A DNA stretch of 64,000 nt from G963663315 sp965231905 (GCA_965231905.1 CBDDOO010000002.1:1240001-1304000); one strand, 5' to 3'; numbered from the stretch's first letter, positions 27,701 through 36,508 are shown. The notes: generated by a model not told the origin, from the letters alone. Numbers and translations are program-made.

Positions 27701-27746
27701 GAGGCGGGCACGGAGACCCGCCCCTACGGGGGTGCCCCTACGGGGG
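27701..27746 (+). repeat. R1 repeat copy
   Basis: 'gcgggcacggagacccgccc' followed by 'ctacggg' and a second partial 'cccctacggggg', 10 bp after the surface protein stop. It belongs to the R1 family seen near 47.0, 48.3, 54.8, 58.3 and 63.0 kb. Confidence 0.7.
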
Positions 27747-27782
27747 TTGTAAATTGCGGATTTGTTTTATAGACTACCTGCC

Positions 27783-27896
27783 ATGAACAGCGTAGCCGCG
27801 AAAACTGGTCAATTTTTGGCAGCCGTAATGGTTGGCGATGATTGTGCTGCGTTGTCTCTTCTGCCTGCACTGCTACTGCGCCGGCTGGCGCATTAA
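27783..27896 (+). CDS. leuL: Putative leucine-rich leader peptide of leuA
   Basis: A 37-codon frame (or 22 codons from the ATG at 27828) ends in 'ALSLLPALLLRRLAH'. Seven of twelve consecutive residues are leucine, coded by TTG, CTT, CTG and CTA codons. It ends 91 bp before leuA and is followed by a strong hairpin. This is the layout of a transcription-attenuation leader in which leucine starvation stalls the ribosome. No strong ribosome-binding site is visible for either start, so translation is inferred. Confidence 0.5.
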   Translation: MNSVAAKTGQFLAAVMVGDDCAALSLLPALLLRRLAH

Positions 27897-27922
27897 TACT
27901 TCCCCTCTTATCCGTTGATTAT

Positions 27923-27949
27923 CCGAAGCCGCCTGCAAGGCGGAATCGG
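27923..27949 (+). promoter_or_regulatory. Hairpin in the leuA leader (candidate attenuator structure)
   Basis: CCGCCT-gca-AGGCGG (27929-27943) forms a perfect six-pair stem, extended by CCGA/TCGG around an A-G/A-A mismatch. No T-run follows, so it is not a textbook terminator. It could be an attenuator or an alternative stem. Confidence 0.45.
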
Positions 27950-27987
27950 TGATGATAATATAGATACCAGTCAAAACAGGCAAGAAG

Positions 27988-29535
27988 ATGAAAAACAAAT
28001 TGATCATATTCGATACGACCTTGAGGGATGGCGAGCAGAGTCCGGGCGCCTCCATGACCCGGGACGAGAAGATTCGTATCGCTCAACTGCTCGAAAAAAT
28101 GAAGGTGGACGTGATTGAGGCGGGCTTCCCGGCAGCCAGTCCCGGAGATTTCAGCGCTGTGCAGGCGATTGCGGGGCTGGTTCGGGAAAGTACGGTATGT
28201 GGTCTGGCCAGGGCTAACCGGAAGGATGTCGAAAGAGCGGGGGAGGCTTTGAAACGGGCTGAGTCCGGACGTATCCACACATTCATCGCAACGTCTCCGA
28301 TTCACATGGAGCACAAGTTGAGAATGACTCCGGACCAGGTCGTGGAACATGCTGTTGCCGCAGTGACCCAGGCCAGGGGTTATACCGATGATGTGGAATT
28401 TTCTCCGGAGGATGCCGGTCGTTCCGGGTTTGATTTTCTGTGCCGGATCATTGAAAAGGTCATTGACGCGGGAGCGGGCACGATCAATATTCCGGATACC
28501 GTGGGCTACAATCTTCCCTCCCAGTTCGGTGAATTGATCAAACGGTTGATTGAGGCGATACCGAATTCGGATAAGGCGGTCTTCTCGGTGCATTGTCATA
28601 ATGATCTCGGTTTGGCGGTGGCGAATTCCCTGTCCGCGGTCATGGCGGGCGCCCGACAGGTGGAATGTACGGTCAATGGATTGGGAGAGAGGGCGGGTAA
28701 CGCTTCTCTGGAAGAAATCGTCATGGCGGTCAGAACCCGTCAGGACGAATTCGATTGCGACACGGAAATCGACACCACTCAAATCGTTCCGGCGAGTCGC
28801 CTGGTTTCCAGTATTACCGGATTTCCCGTGCAGCCGAACAAAGCCATTGTCGGCGCCAACGCGTTTGCCCACGAAGCCGGCATCCATCAAGATGGTGTGA
28901 TCAAGGCCCGGGAAACCTACGAAATCATGTCTGCTGAAGACGTCGGCTGGATATCCAATCGTATGGTCCTTGGCAAGCACTCAGGCCGAAACGCGGTTAA
29001 ACAAAGACTGAGCACGTTGGGATTCGAGCTTGATTCCGCTGATCAGATCAACGAGGTATTTGACCGGTTCAAGGAGATGGCGGACAGGAAACACGAAATC
29101 TTTGATGATGATCTCAAGGTCCTGGTGGCCGAGTCCGACAGCGCACCTGAGAACGAAAAATATTCGATGGTGCATGTGCGGACCCGTTCAGAAACCGGAA
29201 TGAAGCCGGAGGCAACGGTTTCGATCGAGGTCGAAGGCGAGAGGTTCAGCGCGACGGATACGGGAAACGGAGTTGTGGACGCCACCTTCAGGGCGATTGA
29301 CCGGATTGCAGGTTCCAATAGCGCGCTGAAACTGTATTCGGTCAACAGTATTACCAGTGGCACCGACGCACAGGGTGAAGTCAGCGTGCGCCTGGAGAAA
29401 GACGGGGTGGTCGTGAATGGTCATGGCGTAGACCTCGACATTATTATCGCTTCTGCCAAAGCGTATATAAACGCGTTGAATAAACTTGCAGTTGGCGAGT
29501 TTCGCACCCATCCTCAACTCTCGGCAGCCATCTGA
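27988..29535 (+). CDS. leuA: 2-isopropylmalate synthase
   Basis: First committed step of leucine synthesis: acetyl-CoA plus 2-oxoisovalerate gives 2-isopropylmalate. It has 515 residues, as in enterobacteria. The TIM barrel begins 'IIFDTTLRDGEQSPGASMT' (residues 6-24); metal ligands are seen in 'FSVHCHNDLGLAVANS' and 'NGLGERAGNASLEEIV'. The C-terminal regulatory domain that binds leucine runs from about 390 to 515 ('VNSITSGTDAQGEVSVRL'). A leucine-rich leader frame lies upstream. The UDG gene begins 4 bp after its stop. Confidence 0.97.
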   Translation: MKNKLIIFDTTLRDGEQSPGASMTRDEKIRIAQLLEKMKVDVIEAGFPAASPGDFSAVQAIAGLVRESTVCGLARANRKDVERAGEALKRAESGRIHTFIATSPIHMEHKLRMTPDQVVEHAVAAVTQARGYTDDVEFSPEDAGRSGFDFLCRIIEKVIDAGAGTINIPDTVGYNLPSQFGELIKRLIEAIPNSDKAVFSVHCHNDLGLAVANSLSAVMAGARQVECTVNGLGERAGNASLEEIVMAVRTRQDEFDCDTEIDTTQIVPASRLVSSITGFPVQPNKAIVGANAFAHEAGIHQDGVIKARETYEIMSAEDVGWISNRMVLGKHSGRNAVKQRLSTLGFELDSADQINEVFDRFKEMADRKHEIFDDDLKVLVAESDSAPENEKYSMVHVRTRSETGMKPEATVSIEVEGERFSATDTGNGVVDATFRAIDRIAGSNSALKLYSVNSITSGTDAQGEVSVRLEKDGVVVNGHGVDLDIIIASAKAYINALNKLAVGEFRTHPQLSAAI

Positions 29536-29539
29536 TCCG

Positions 29540-30247
29540 ATGACAGAGCCCGATGACCGCCAGATTGAGATTCTCGATAAGATCGGAATTGAACTCTGGC
29601 AGCGTCGGGACATGCGGGCGGGGGTTCATGACCCTTCTGTTGGCCCGGATCCAGGTTCCGGTTCGGGCAATGAATCCGAAGACCTGCGGCAACTGGCGGA
29701 GACTATCGGCAAGTGCCGGAAATGCCCACTGCATCTGACCCGGACAAAGGCGGTTCCGGGGGTCGGCAGCGCGTTCGCCCGATGGATGTTCATCGGTGAA
29801 GCGCCGGGTCAGAACGAGGATTTGCAGGGGCTGCCGTTTGTCGGACGAGCGGGCCAGCTTCTGGACGCGATGATGGCCGCGTTGAAGATGACGCGAGAAG
29901 ACGTGTTTATCGCGAACGTGGTCAAATGCCGGCCTCCGGGCAACCGCAACCCGGCCGCCCCGGAGATTGATCAGTGTGAACCTTATCTGCACCGGCAGCT
30001 GGCGATCATCAGACCGGCCATCATTGTCGCTCTCGGAGCGGTCAGCGCCCAGTCACTGCTGAAAACCAGCGAACCCATCAGCCGTCTTCGCGGCAGAGTA
30101 TTTCACTACGGAGAATTCGGTACTCCCCTGATTCCGACCTGGCATCCGGCTTACCTGTTGCGAAGTCCGATGCAGAAAAAGAAGGCCTGGGAGGATCTGT
30201 TGCTCGCAAGGTCCATTGTCGAGGGCGGCGACCGACTACCGGAATAA
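29540..30247 (+). CDS. Uracil-DNA glycosylase, family 4 (4Fe-4S)
   Basis: Removes uracil from DNA in base-excision repair. The 235-residue protein has the family-4 motifs 'GEAPGQNEDLQGLPFVGRAG' (motif 1) and 'HPAYLLR' (motif 2). Four cysteines match the iron-sulfur ligands: two in 'CRKCPLH' and two in 'VVKCRPPGNRNPAAPEIDQC'. I start it at ATG 29540, 4 bp after leuA; a longer frame from 29486 would overlap leuA. The N-terminal 45 residues are low-complexity and acidic. It is probably co-transcribed with leuA. Confidence 0.93.
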   Translation: MTEPDDRQIEILDKIGIELWQRRDMRAGVHDPSVGPDPGSGSGNESEDLRQLAETIGKCRKCPLHLTRTKAVPGVGSAFARWMFIGEAPGQNEDLQGLPFVGRAGQLLDAMMAALKMTREDVFIANVVKCRPPGNRNPAAPEIDQCEPYLHRQLAIIRPAIIVALGAVSAQSLLKTSEPISRLRGRVFHYGEFGTPLIPTWHPAYLLRSPMQKKKAWEDLLLARSIVEGGDRLPE

Positions 30248-30307
30248 GGCCTGGATTCCGCTCCGGGTAATGCAGATATATCCTCGCAACCAAATGGCAT
30301 GTTCTGG

Positions 30308-30313
30308 TATAAT
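30308..30313 (+). promoter_or_regulatory. Extended -10 promoter element before mdh
   Basis: TGGTATAAT (TATAAT at 30308-30313) is an extended -10 sequence about 50 bp before the mdh start. No clear -35 is seen, as is common for extended -10 promoters. Confidence 0.45.
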
Positions 30314-30363
30314 TACAGTCAACACCAGATGTATGGAACAGGATCACCAGCTTGGGATATTCA

Positions 30364-31344
30364 ATGAAAGAACCAGTCAGGGTTGCGGTCACCGGCGCCG
30401 CGGGAAACATCTCCTATTCGCTTTTGTTCCGAATCGCGGCGGGAGACATGCTTGGCCGGGACCAGCCGGTCATTTTGCAGTTGCTGGAAATTCCCCCGGC
30501 GCTGGACGCGCTTTATGGAGTGGTGATGGAACTGAACGATTGCGCGTATCCGCTGTTGGCCGGCGTCATCGCGTCCGATCAACCGGATGTCGCGTTTGCG
30601 GACGCGGATTATGCGCTGCTCGTAGGGTCGAAGCCACGCGGCCCCGGTATGGAGCGCGGCGAGTTGTTAAAGGACAATGGCAAAATATTTTCTGTGCAGG
30701 GCAAGGCGTTGAACGATCATGCCTGTGCTGACGCGCGCGTTCTGGTGGTCGGTAATCCGGCCAATACCAATGCGTTGATTGCCGCCGCCAACGCCCCGGA
30801 TCTGGATCATTCACAATTTACCGCGATGACCCGGCTGGACCATAATCGCGCGAAGTCACAACTGGCGGCGAAGCTCGGTATTCATCATGACCGGTTGACC
30901 AGAATGACGATCTGGGGAAATCATTCCGCAACCCAGTATCCTGATGTTTCGCAAGCGCTGGCTGACGGCAGTCCGGTGGTCGGCAACCTGGACCACGAGT
31001 GGTTGACAAATGATTTCATTCCCACGGTTCAGCAACGCGGGGCCGCGATTATCAAGGCCCGCGGCGCTTCCAGCGCGGCATCCGCGGCGTCATCCGCCAT
31101 TGACCATGTACGGGACTGGATTTCAGGTACAAAACAGGGGGACTGGGTGAGCATGGGGATTATTTCCGATGGCAGTTATGGTATCGAGAAGGGGCTGATG
31201 TATTCTTTTCCGGTAACCTGTGAAAGCGGTGAATATAAAATAGTCCAGGGCCTCGAACCCGATGAATTCAGTCGGCGGCGAATGAGAATCACGGAGCGGG
31301 AACTGAAGGAAGAGCGTGAAGCAGTCGCGCACCTGCTTGGATGA
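30364..31344 (+). CDS. mdh: Malate dehydrogenase (NAD-dependent)
   Basis: Interconverts malate and oxaloacetate. The 326-residue protein starts 'MKEPVRVAVTGAAGNISYSL' with the dinucleotide-binding loop 'GAAGNISYSLLFRI'. It also has substrate-binding arginines in 'GSKPRGPGMERGELL', 'VVGNPANTNALIA' and the catalytic histidine in 'TIWGNHSATQYPD'. This is the cytosolic-type malate dehydrogenase of many proteobacteria rather than the E. coli lactate-dehydrogenase-like type. ATG 30364 is preferred over an upstream TTG at 30352. Confidence 0.94.
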   Translation: MKEPVRVAVTGAAGNISYSLLFRIAAGDMLGRDQPVILQLLEIPPALDALYGVVMELNDCAYPLLAGVIASDQPDVAFADADYALLVGSKPRGPGMERGELLKDNGKIFSVQGKALNDHACADARVLVVGNPANTNALIAAANAPDLDHSQFTAMTRLDHNRAKSQLAAKLGIHHDRLTRMTIWGNHSATQYPDVSQALADGSPVVGNLDHEWLTNDFIPTVQQRGAAIIKARGASSAASAASSAIDHVRDWISGTKQGDWVSMGIISDGSYGIEKGLMYSFPVTCESGEYKIVQGLEPDEFSRRRMRITERELKEEREAVAHLLG

Positions 31345-31380
31345 GAACTGCCTGGATGAAGACCATGATGGATTTTATGG

Positions 31381-31496
31381 ATTCCCGCGTATGCGGGAAT
31401 GCCCCCCACCAAATCCGCTTTGCGGATTTGACTCCCCCTCAAGGGGGGAGTGATGCGCTTGATTCGGATTTGGCTCCTCCTCAAGGGGGGAGTGAT
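31381..31496 (+). repeat. R2-R3 composite palindromic repeat
   Basis: R2 'attcccgcgtatgcgggaat' (31381-31400) is followed by a full R3 (31402-31455; hairpins 'aaatccgctttgcggattt' and ctcccc...gggggg). A second partial R3 follows (about 31461-31496). All lie between mdh and the DsbC-like gene and keep an open frame into it. Confidence 0.8.
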
Positions 31497-31514
31497 TGTT
31501 CGGACAGAGTATCT

Positions 31515-32237
31515 GTGTTTAAAGCCCTGTTTTTTGTTGTGATACCGCTGTTCGCGCTGATGTCGTCGTGGGTGGCCGGCGCCGATGAAAAAGAGGAAAA
31601 CCTGAAGAAAAACCTGGAGGCTGTTCTGTCGCAGGGCATGGTTGTTGAGTCCATTGAGCCGTCCCCCATGCCGGGCAGTTATATCGTGAAAGTGAACGGG
31701 CAAACCATTTTCGCAACCAGCGCGGGCGATTATCTGATGATTGGCGAGATATACGACAGCGTACGGGAAGTGAACCTGGGTGAGGAGTTGCGGGCTATCG
31801 ACATGGTCAGGGCCATTGAGAGTATTCCCGAATCTGAAATGATTCTGATGGGGGAGGCGACCGGGCGAACTGTCACTGTTTTTACAGATATCGACTGTAC
31901 TTACTGTCGGCAGTTCCATAGAACTGTGCCGGAATTGCAGAATCGGGGGCTTACAGTCCGGTATCTGATGTTCCCGCGGGCCGGGTTGCAGTCGGCGAGC
32001 TATGACAAGGCTGTTTCCGTCTGGTGCTCCCCGAATCAGGCGGAATCCATGACGGTTGCCAAGTCAGGCGGCGCTGTCGAACCCCTGACCTGTGACAATC
32101 CGGTGGCCCAACAGTACGCGCTTGGCCAGCAGATCGGGGTGAGGGGGACACCGACCATCATACTGGACAACGGCCAGGTTATTCCGGGGTTTGTGGATAT
32201 GGACGAATTGCTGAAACTGGCTGATATAGCCCCGTGA
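31515..32237 (+). CDS. DsbC/DsbG-like periplasmic disulfide isomerase
   Basis: Thiol-disulfide isomerase acting on exported proteins. Active-site CxxC is C-T-Y-C in 'FTDIDCTYCRQFHR', and the cis-proline loop is 'GVRGTPTIILDNG'. A second cysteine pair ('VSVWCSPNQ' and 'PLTCDNP') is as in DsbC. The N-terminal dimerisation part ('VLSQGMVVESIEPSPMPGSY') precedes it. The open frame extends back to 31341, but that stretch is repeat sequence R2/R3. I start it at GTG 31515, where 'FKALFFVVIPLFALMSSWVA' forms a proper signal peptide. The ribosome-binding site is weak, so the exact start is uncertain. Confidence 0.88.
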   Translation: MFKALFFVVIPLFALMSSWVAGADEKEENLKKNLEAVLSQGMVVESIEPSPMPGSYIVKVNGQTIFATSAGDYLMIGEIYDSVREVNLGEELRAIDMVRAIESIPESEMILMGEATGRTVTVFTDIDCTYCRQFHRTVPELQNRGLTVRYLMFPRAGLQSASYDKAVSVWCSPNQAESMTVAKSGGAVEPLTCDNPVAQQYALGQQIGVRGTPTIILDNGQVIPGFVDMDELLKLADIAP

Positions 32238-32348
32238 TAAGCGGGAATCCACAACCGACATCCCCCCACCAAATCCGCTTTGCGGATTTGACTCCCCCTC
32301 GAGGGGGGAGTGATGGGTTGTGTCCGTCATTCCCGCGAATGCGGGAAT
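32234..32348 (+). repeat. R3 repeat flanked by R2 halves
   Basis: A 3' half of R2 ('gataagcgggaatccac'), a complete R3 (32262-32315) and a complete R2 (32329-32348, 'attcccgcgaatgcgggaat'). It lies just behind the DsbC-like gene; the first bases overlap its stop. Confidence 0.8.
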
Positions 32349-32379
32349 TCACGACACGGCGGTTGGCGTACAGAATGAC

Positions 32380-32700
32380 TTATTCGATCGTGGTGGAGAA
32401 CTGATCCAGCCGGTCATCCGTGAAGATCAACGAGGTCAGATATCGTTCGACCTGTCCGGTTTCTCCATCTTTCAGCGAGTAGTAGAAATCCCAACGATTC
32501 TTGTTAAAAGGATCATGGATCAACGGCGTTCCCAATATACGCACCACTTCCCGCCGGGTCATTCCTGATTGGAGTTCAGACACCATCTGTGCGGTTATTT
32601 TATTCCCTTGCTGGATATCCGGCTTGTAGAGAATACCGCAACCATTCAGTGAAATGACGGTTGCCGCGACAACCGCGAATTTAGCGAACCGAAAACCCAT
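32380..32700 (-). CDS. bamE: Outer membrane assembly lipoprotein BamE (SmpA/OmlA)
   Basis: Small lipoprotein of the BAM complex that inserts beta-barrel proteins into the outer membrane. The 106-residue protein has a lipoprotein signal with lipobox 'SLNGCG' (lipid-modified Cys near residue 21) and the SmpA/OmlA core ('GMTRREVVRILGTPLIHDPF', 'RWDFYYSLKDG'). It is the last gene of nadK-recN-GNAT-bamE, the neighbourhood in which bamE also stands in E. coli (nadK-recN-bamE). Confidence 0.93.
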   Translation of the reverse strand: MGFRFAKFAVVAATVISLNGCGILYKPDIQQGNKITAQMVSELQSGMTRREVVRILGTPLIHDPFNKNRWDFYYSLKDGETGQVERYLTSLIFTDDRLDQFSTTIE

Positions 32701-32731
32701 TAGAATCTCACCCCGTAGAATTTCATCCCGT

Positions 32732-33217
32732 TCATAAATATTTCAACACCGCGATTTCATCACAATTCAGAAACCTGGGGCAATTAATGCAGGCTCCCCA
32801 GACCTTTTCAGGCAATTCGCTCATTTCCACAACCCGAAATCCGTGTTTTTCAAAAAATCCGACTTCGTAGGTCAGCGCCATCAGCTTTGACAGCCCGATC
32901 GCACGGGCATCACCCTCCAGTTTTTCAATCAACCGGATGCCGAGGCCCTGTTTCATATATCCCTTGCTGACTGCCAGGCTCCGGATTTCTCCAAGCTCGC
33001 CGGTGTAAATCAATAATGTAGCGCAGGCGATAATTTCGCCATTGTCTTCGACTACATAAAAATCCCGCGTTGCGCTGAGTATGTCGAATCTCGATCTTGG
33101 CAATAATACACCATTGTCGCTGTAGAATTTCAACAGCGCATGAATACCTTCCACATCGTCCAGGCTGGCCGGTCGGATTTCCAGTTCCTGTTTCTGTCCA
33201 ATCAGAGGGAAGTTCAT
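32732..33217 (-). CDS. GNAT N-acetyltransferase, ArgA-like single-domain
   Basis: A 161-residue GNAT protein. 'LEIRPASLDDVEGIHALL' starts the fold and 'IRSLAVSKGYMKQGLGIRLI' is the acetyl-CoA motif. 'VGFFEKHGFRVVEMSELPEK' followed by 'VWGACINCPRFLNCDE' matches short N-acetylglutamate-synthase-like enzymes that lack the kinase-like domain. It could make N-acetylglutamate for arginine synthesis; substrate identity is inferred from these C-terminal features. The start overlaps recN's stop by 4 bp, so it is inserted in the nadK-recN-bamE cluster. Confidence 0.78.
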   Translation of the reverse strand: MNFPLIGQKQELEIRPASLDDVEGIHALLKFYSDNGVLLPRSRFDILSATRDFYVVEDNGEIIACATLLIYTGELGEIRSLAVSKGYMKQGLGIRLIEKLEGDARAIGLSKLMALTYEVGFFEKHGFRVVEMSELPEKVWGACINCPRFLNCDEIAVLKYL

Positions 33218-34890
33218 GCCGACTCCAGCATCTCCCGGGCATGGGCAATGGAGTGTTCGGTGATTTTCCTGCCACCGCTCATGCGGGCAATTTCTTCGAT
33301 TCGTTGATCAGGGTTCAGCCTGGTGACAGTCGCGCTCACTTTATCATACCCGTTTTGCTGGCGCTTGGTAACATGGAAATGGTGATCTCCCCTGGCGGCG
33401 ACCTGGGACAGATGGGTCACGCAAATCACCTGGGCTGATTGCCCCAGGGTTTTCAATCTCCGGCCTACCGCATTGGCGACTTCTCCTCCAATTCCCGTAT
33501 CCACTTCGTCAAATATCAATGTCGGCGCCTGCGCTTTCGTTGTGAGTACGACCTGTATAGCCAGGGAGATTCTGGACAATTCTCCGCCGGAAGCCACCTT
33601 GCTGAGTGGTTGAAGCGGGTGTCCCGGGTTTGCCGATACCAGAATCTCGATAGACTCGTTGCCATGACGTGTGAACGAGTCGGGTTCTGACGGGGTCAAC
33701 CCGATATCCAGCTTCCCTCCCCGCATGCCCAGTTCCTGCATGATTTCAGTGACTTCCTTAACCAGTTTCCCAGCCGTTTTTTCGCGCGATACGCTGATTC
33801 TGTCCGCGATTTCCTGATATTTCCCAAATTCCGCGGCATAAAGCAGACGCAATCGTTCCAGTTCATTTTCCGGGTTTTTCAGATTATCCAGTTCTTTTTT
33901 CATGGCCTTGCAATGTTCAAAAAGCATACCCGGTTCAACCCGGTGTTTCCGGGCCAGGGAATGGTATTGCGAAAAACGGGTTTCGATAGTCTCTATTTCC
34001 TCAGGGTCGATATTCATATCCCGGTAAAACGGCCGGAGTTGAATGGCCGCTTCCTGAAGGGTGATCCGGGCTTCGCCCAGCATATCGCTGATTGACGCAA
34101 GGTCGGTTGCATATTCACGAAGATGGTCCAGCAGGCTGACATGCCGGAGCAATTTTCCAGCAATATTGTCGGTGTCCGATTCATATAATTCATCGGCTAT
34201 TCGTTGCAGGCCGGTGGTCAGTTCCTGTTGATGATGGAGTCGTTTATGGGTCGTTTCCAGTTCTTCCCATTCTCCCGGTTGCGGGTTGAGTTCCAATAAT
34301 TCACGGATCTGGAATCTCAACAGGTCTGCACGGTCACGATTGACGTCGCTCTCGTCCAGAATCCGGGAAATCTGTTTCGAAATATCCTGAAGAGCGTCAT
34401 GGTAACGGCTCAATTCGGCGACACGTTCCAGGTTGTCCGCCGCGCTATCGAGCAGGCGCAGTTGTGTGGACTTTTTTAACAGGGAGTGATGTTCATTCTG
34501 ACCATGAATGTCTACCAGTTCCTGGCCGATACCCTTCAGCTGGGTAGCCGTGACCGCATGGCCGTTGATATAGCCCCGGCTGGGCTTGTTTCTACGTAGT
34601 ATTCTCTTCAATATGCACTCATTCTGCAGGGTCATGTCGTGTTCCCGCAGCCAGTGCATGGCGGGATGCGCGTCGGGAACGGAGAAGCCGGCCTGAATCA
34701 GGGCGGTATCATGGGCATGGTGAATATAGCTGCTGTCGGAGCGGTGGCCGAGCAGAATATCGATCGCGTCCACAATCAACGATTTCCCGGATCCGGTTTC
34801 CCCGGTCACGGTCGTGAAGCGGTCATCGAATTCGATCTCGATGCGCTCTGCGATGGCAAACCGATTGATTTCAAGCCAGTCAATCATCAA
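33214..34890 (-). CDS. recN: DNA repair protein RecN
   Basis: SMC-like ATPase of double-strand-break repair (558 residues). Walker A 'VTGETGSGKSLIVDAIDILL' lies near residues 28-47. A long coiled-coil region occupies the middle with an Asp/Glu-rich arm, and the C-terminal half carries the signature and Walker B ('VASGGELSRISLAIQVVL', 'TLIFDEVDTGIGGEV'). Either of two adjacent ATG codons may be the start. It lies 11 bp after nadK. No LexA box was recognised in the short gap. Confidence 0.96.
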   Translation of the reverse strand: MMIDWLEINRFAIAERIEIEFDDRFTTVTGETGSGKSLIVDAIDILLGHRSDSSYIHHAHDTALIQAGFSVPDAHPAMHWLREHDMTLQNECILKRILRRNKPSRGYINGHAVTATQLKGIGQELVDIHGQNEHHSLLKKSTQLRLLDSAADNLERVAELSRYHDALQDISKQISRILDESDVNRDRADLLRFQIRELLELNPQPGEWEELETTHKRLHHQQELTTGLQRIADELYESDTDNIAGKLLRHVSLLDHLREYATDLASISDMLGEARITLQEAAIQLRPFYRDMNIDPEEIETIETRFSQYHSLARKHRVEPGMLFEHCKAMKKELDNLKNPENELERLRLLYAAEFGKYQEIADRISVSREKTAGKLVKEVTEIMQELGMRGGKLDIGLTPSEPDSFTRHGNESIEILVSANPGHPLQPLSKVASGGELSRISLAIQVVLTTKAQAPTLIFDEVDTGIGGEVANAVGRRLKTLGQSAQVICVTHLSQVAARGDHHFHVTKRQQNGYDKVSATVTRLNPDQRIEEIARMSGGRKITEHSIAHAREMLESA

Positions 34891-34901
34891 TCTTCGGGCT
34901 T

Positions 34902-35765
34902 TTATCTTTGCCAGCCAAGCTTGGAATAAAGTGTTTCGAAATAGTTGAATCCTTCGATTCGAATCAATTTCAATTTTTTCAGGGCCCGGGAAATAGTGAT
35001 GGTTTCATTTCCGGAAACCGAATACCCCAAAACACCGTCGAGGGCCAGATTGGCTGGAGATTCGCAGGTTTCGATTTCGGTGATTTCGATTGTGTTGTTC
35101 TCATCCAGTACGATGGGGCGGTTACTTAACGTATGAGGGCAAATTGGCGACATACTGATTACAGAAAGATCCGGGTAGATGATGGGCCCCCCTGCGGACA
35201 GCGCATACGCGGTGGAGCCGGTGGGGGTGGCCAGTATCAGTCCATCACCTCTGATCCGGCTGACATAATTTCCATTCACCTGGATTGAGAACGCGATGAC
35301 CCGGCCGGTGTTGCCTTTTGAAAGTACGATCTCATTCAACGCCTTGCCGGAAAAAACGACCTTGTCGTCCCTGCTGGCGGTACATTGAAGCATGGTTCGC
35401 TTCTCGATGGCGCATTGCCCGTTCAGGATTGCGCCAATACCGGTTTCAAGGTCAGAAAAGGAAATATCGGTCAAAAACCCCAATCGCCCCAGATTGATAC
35501 CCACGGCGGGAACGTTCTGGTCTGCCAGAAGTCGGGCGACGTGCAACAGCGTACCGTCCCCTCCGACCACAATGGCAAGATCAATCTGATCGCCTATGGA
35601 CAGATTCCGGTCATCAATCCGGTCTCCTTCAATTTCACTGGAGGTGGTGTTTCCGAGCAAAACTGAAAGCTGTTTCCTTTCCAGAAATTCCTTGACGACC
35701 GTAATGGCATCCGCCACACTGTTGTCGTTGAATTTTCCGAACAGGCCTATATTTGTAATCTTCAC
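34902..35765 (-). CDS. nadK: NAD kinase
   Basis: Phosphorylates NAD to NADP (287 residues). Diagnostic motifs are 'VVGGDGTLLHVARL' (GGDG near residues 68-71), 'GINLGRLGFLTDIS', 'DGLILATPTGSTAYALSAGG' and 'PICPHTLSNRPIV'. It is the first gene of the cluster nadK-recN-GNAT-bamE on the minus strand. Confidence 0.96.
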   Translation of the reverse strand: MKITNIGLFGKFNDNSVADAITVVKEFLERKQLSVLLGNTTSSEIEGDRIDDRNLSIGDQIDLAIVVGGDGTLLHVARLLADQNVPAVGINLGRLGFLTDISFSDLETGIGAILNGQCAIEKRTMLQCTASRDDKVVFSGKALNEIVLSKGNTGRVIAFSIQVNGNYVSRIRGDGLILATPTGSTAYALSAGGPIIYPDLSVISMSPICPHTLSNRPIVLDENNTIEITEIETCESPANLALDGVLGYSVSGNETITISRALKKLKLIRIEGFNYFETLYSKLGWQR

Positions 35766-35857
35766 AACGATGAGGATAGCTTAAACCATTAGTATACAAC
35801 AGGATTGAACATTACCGACATGCTCCATATTTACAAGACCCTCCAGGGGGTGTCTCC

Positions 35858-36412
35858 ATGACTCTTCTCATTGCCGGCCTGGCGCTGTTCTTTGCCATTC
35901 ATGCAATCCCGAGCATTGCACCCTTGCGCGCCGCCCTGGTAGCGGGCATGGGCCAGCAGCCTTACCGCGCCGTGTTCTCGCTGATCGTATTCGCAAGTAT
36001 CGCGCTGATAGTGTGGGGCTTTTCCGAGGCGCCTTTCGAGCCGGTCTACATTCCTGCATCCTGGGGACGCCATGCGGCGATGATCGCGGCGCCGGTCTCG
36101 ATGGCGCTCTTCGCGGCGGCCAACATGCCAACCCACATCCGGGCCGCGCTCCGCCACCCGATGTTGCTCGGGCTGCTCGTGTGGGCGCTCGCCCACCTCG
36201 CCGCAAACGGCGACCTGGCCTCGGTCGTTCTGTTTGGCGGTTTCGCGGCGTATGCGGTACTGGCGACGGTAAGCCTGGAGGCGCGCGGGAAACATCCGTC
36301 GACCGATACGGCCCCCCGGCTGGCGATGGATGCGGCCGCGGTGGTCGGTGGCCTGATCGCGGCCGGTCTGTTGATGCACTTTCATGGCGCACTCTTCGGC
36401 ATGCCGGTCTGA
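35858..36412 (+). CDS. NnrU family membrane protein
   Basis: Small integral membrane protein (184 residues) with about five helices. The NnrU family is linked to nitric-oxide reduction in denitrifiers and to carotenoid isomerase (Z-ISO) in plants. 'FAIHAIPSIAPLRAALVAGM' at the N terminus and 'HPMLLGLLVWALAHLAANGD' in the middle are characteristic. A GGGGGTG sequence precedes the ATG. No nitrogen-oxide genes are next to it, so its role here is unknown. Confidence 0.85.
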   Translation: MTLLIAGLALFFAIHAIPSIAPLRAALVAGMGQQPYRAVFSLIVFASIALIVWGFSEAPFEPVYIPASWGRHAAMIAAPVSMALFAAANMPTHIRAALRHPMLLGLLVWALAHLAANGDLASVVLFGGFAAYAVLATVSLEARGKHPSTDTAPRLAMDAAAVVGGLIAAGLLMHFHGALFGMPV

Positions 36413-36508
36413 ACCGCAAGTCGCGGATGCGGCTGTGATGCCAGGCTGGATTGACTGATTGAGGACACGAGGATATCGGCGGCTGACAGCGGCCGATTGC
36501 TTAACCGG

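Noticed and set aside
27838..27918. 26-codon cysteine-rich frame overlapping the Leu-rich leader
   Set aside because: It contains several Cys codons but only a few Leu codons; for a gene of leucine synthesis the overlapping Leu-rich frame is the better leader candidate.
27919..28980. 353-codon minus-strand frame across leuA
   Set aside because: Antisense shadow of leuA, which is unmistakable.
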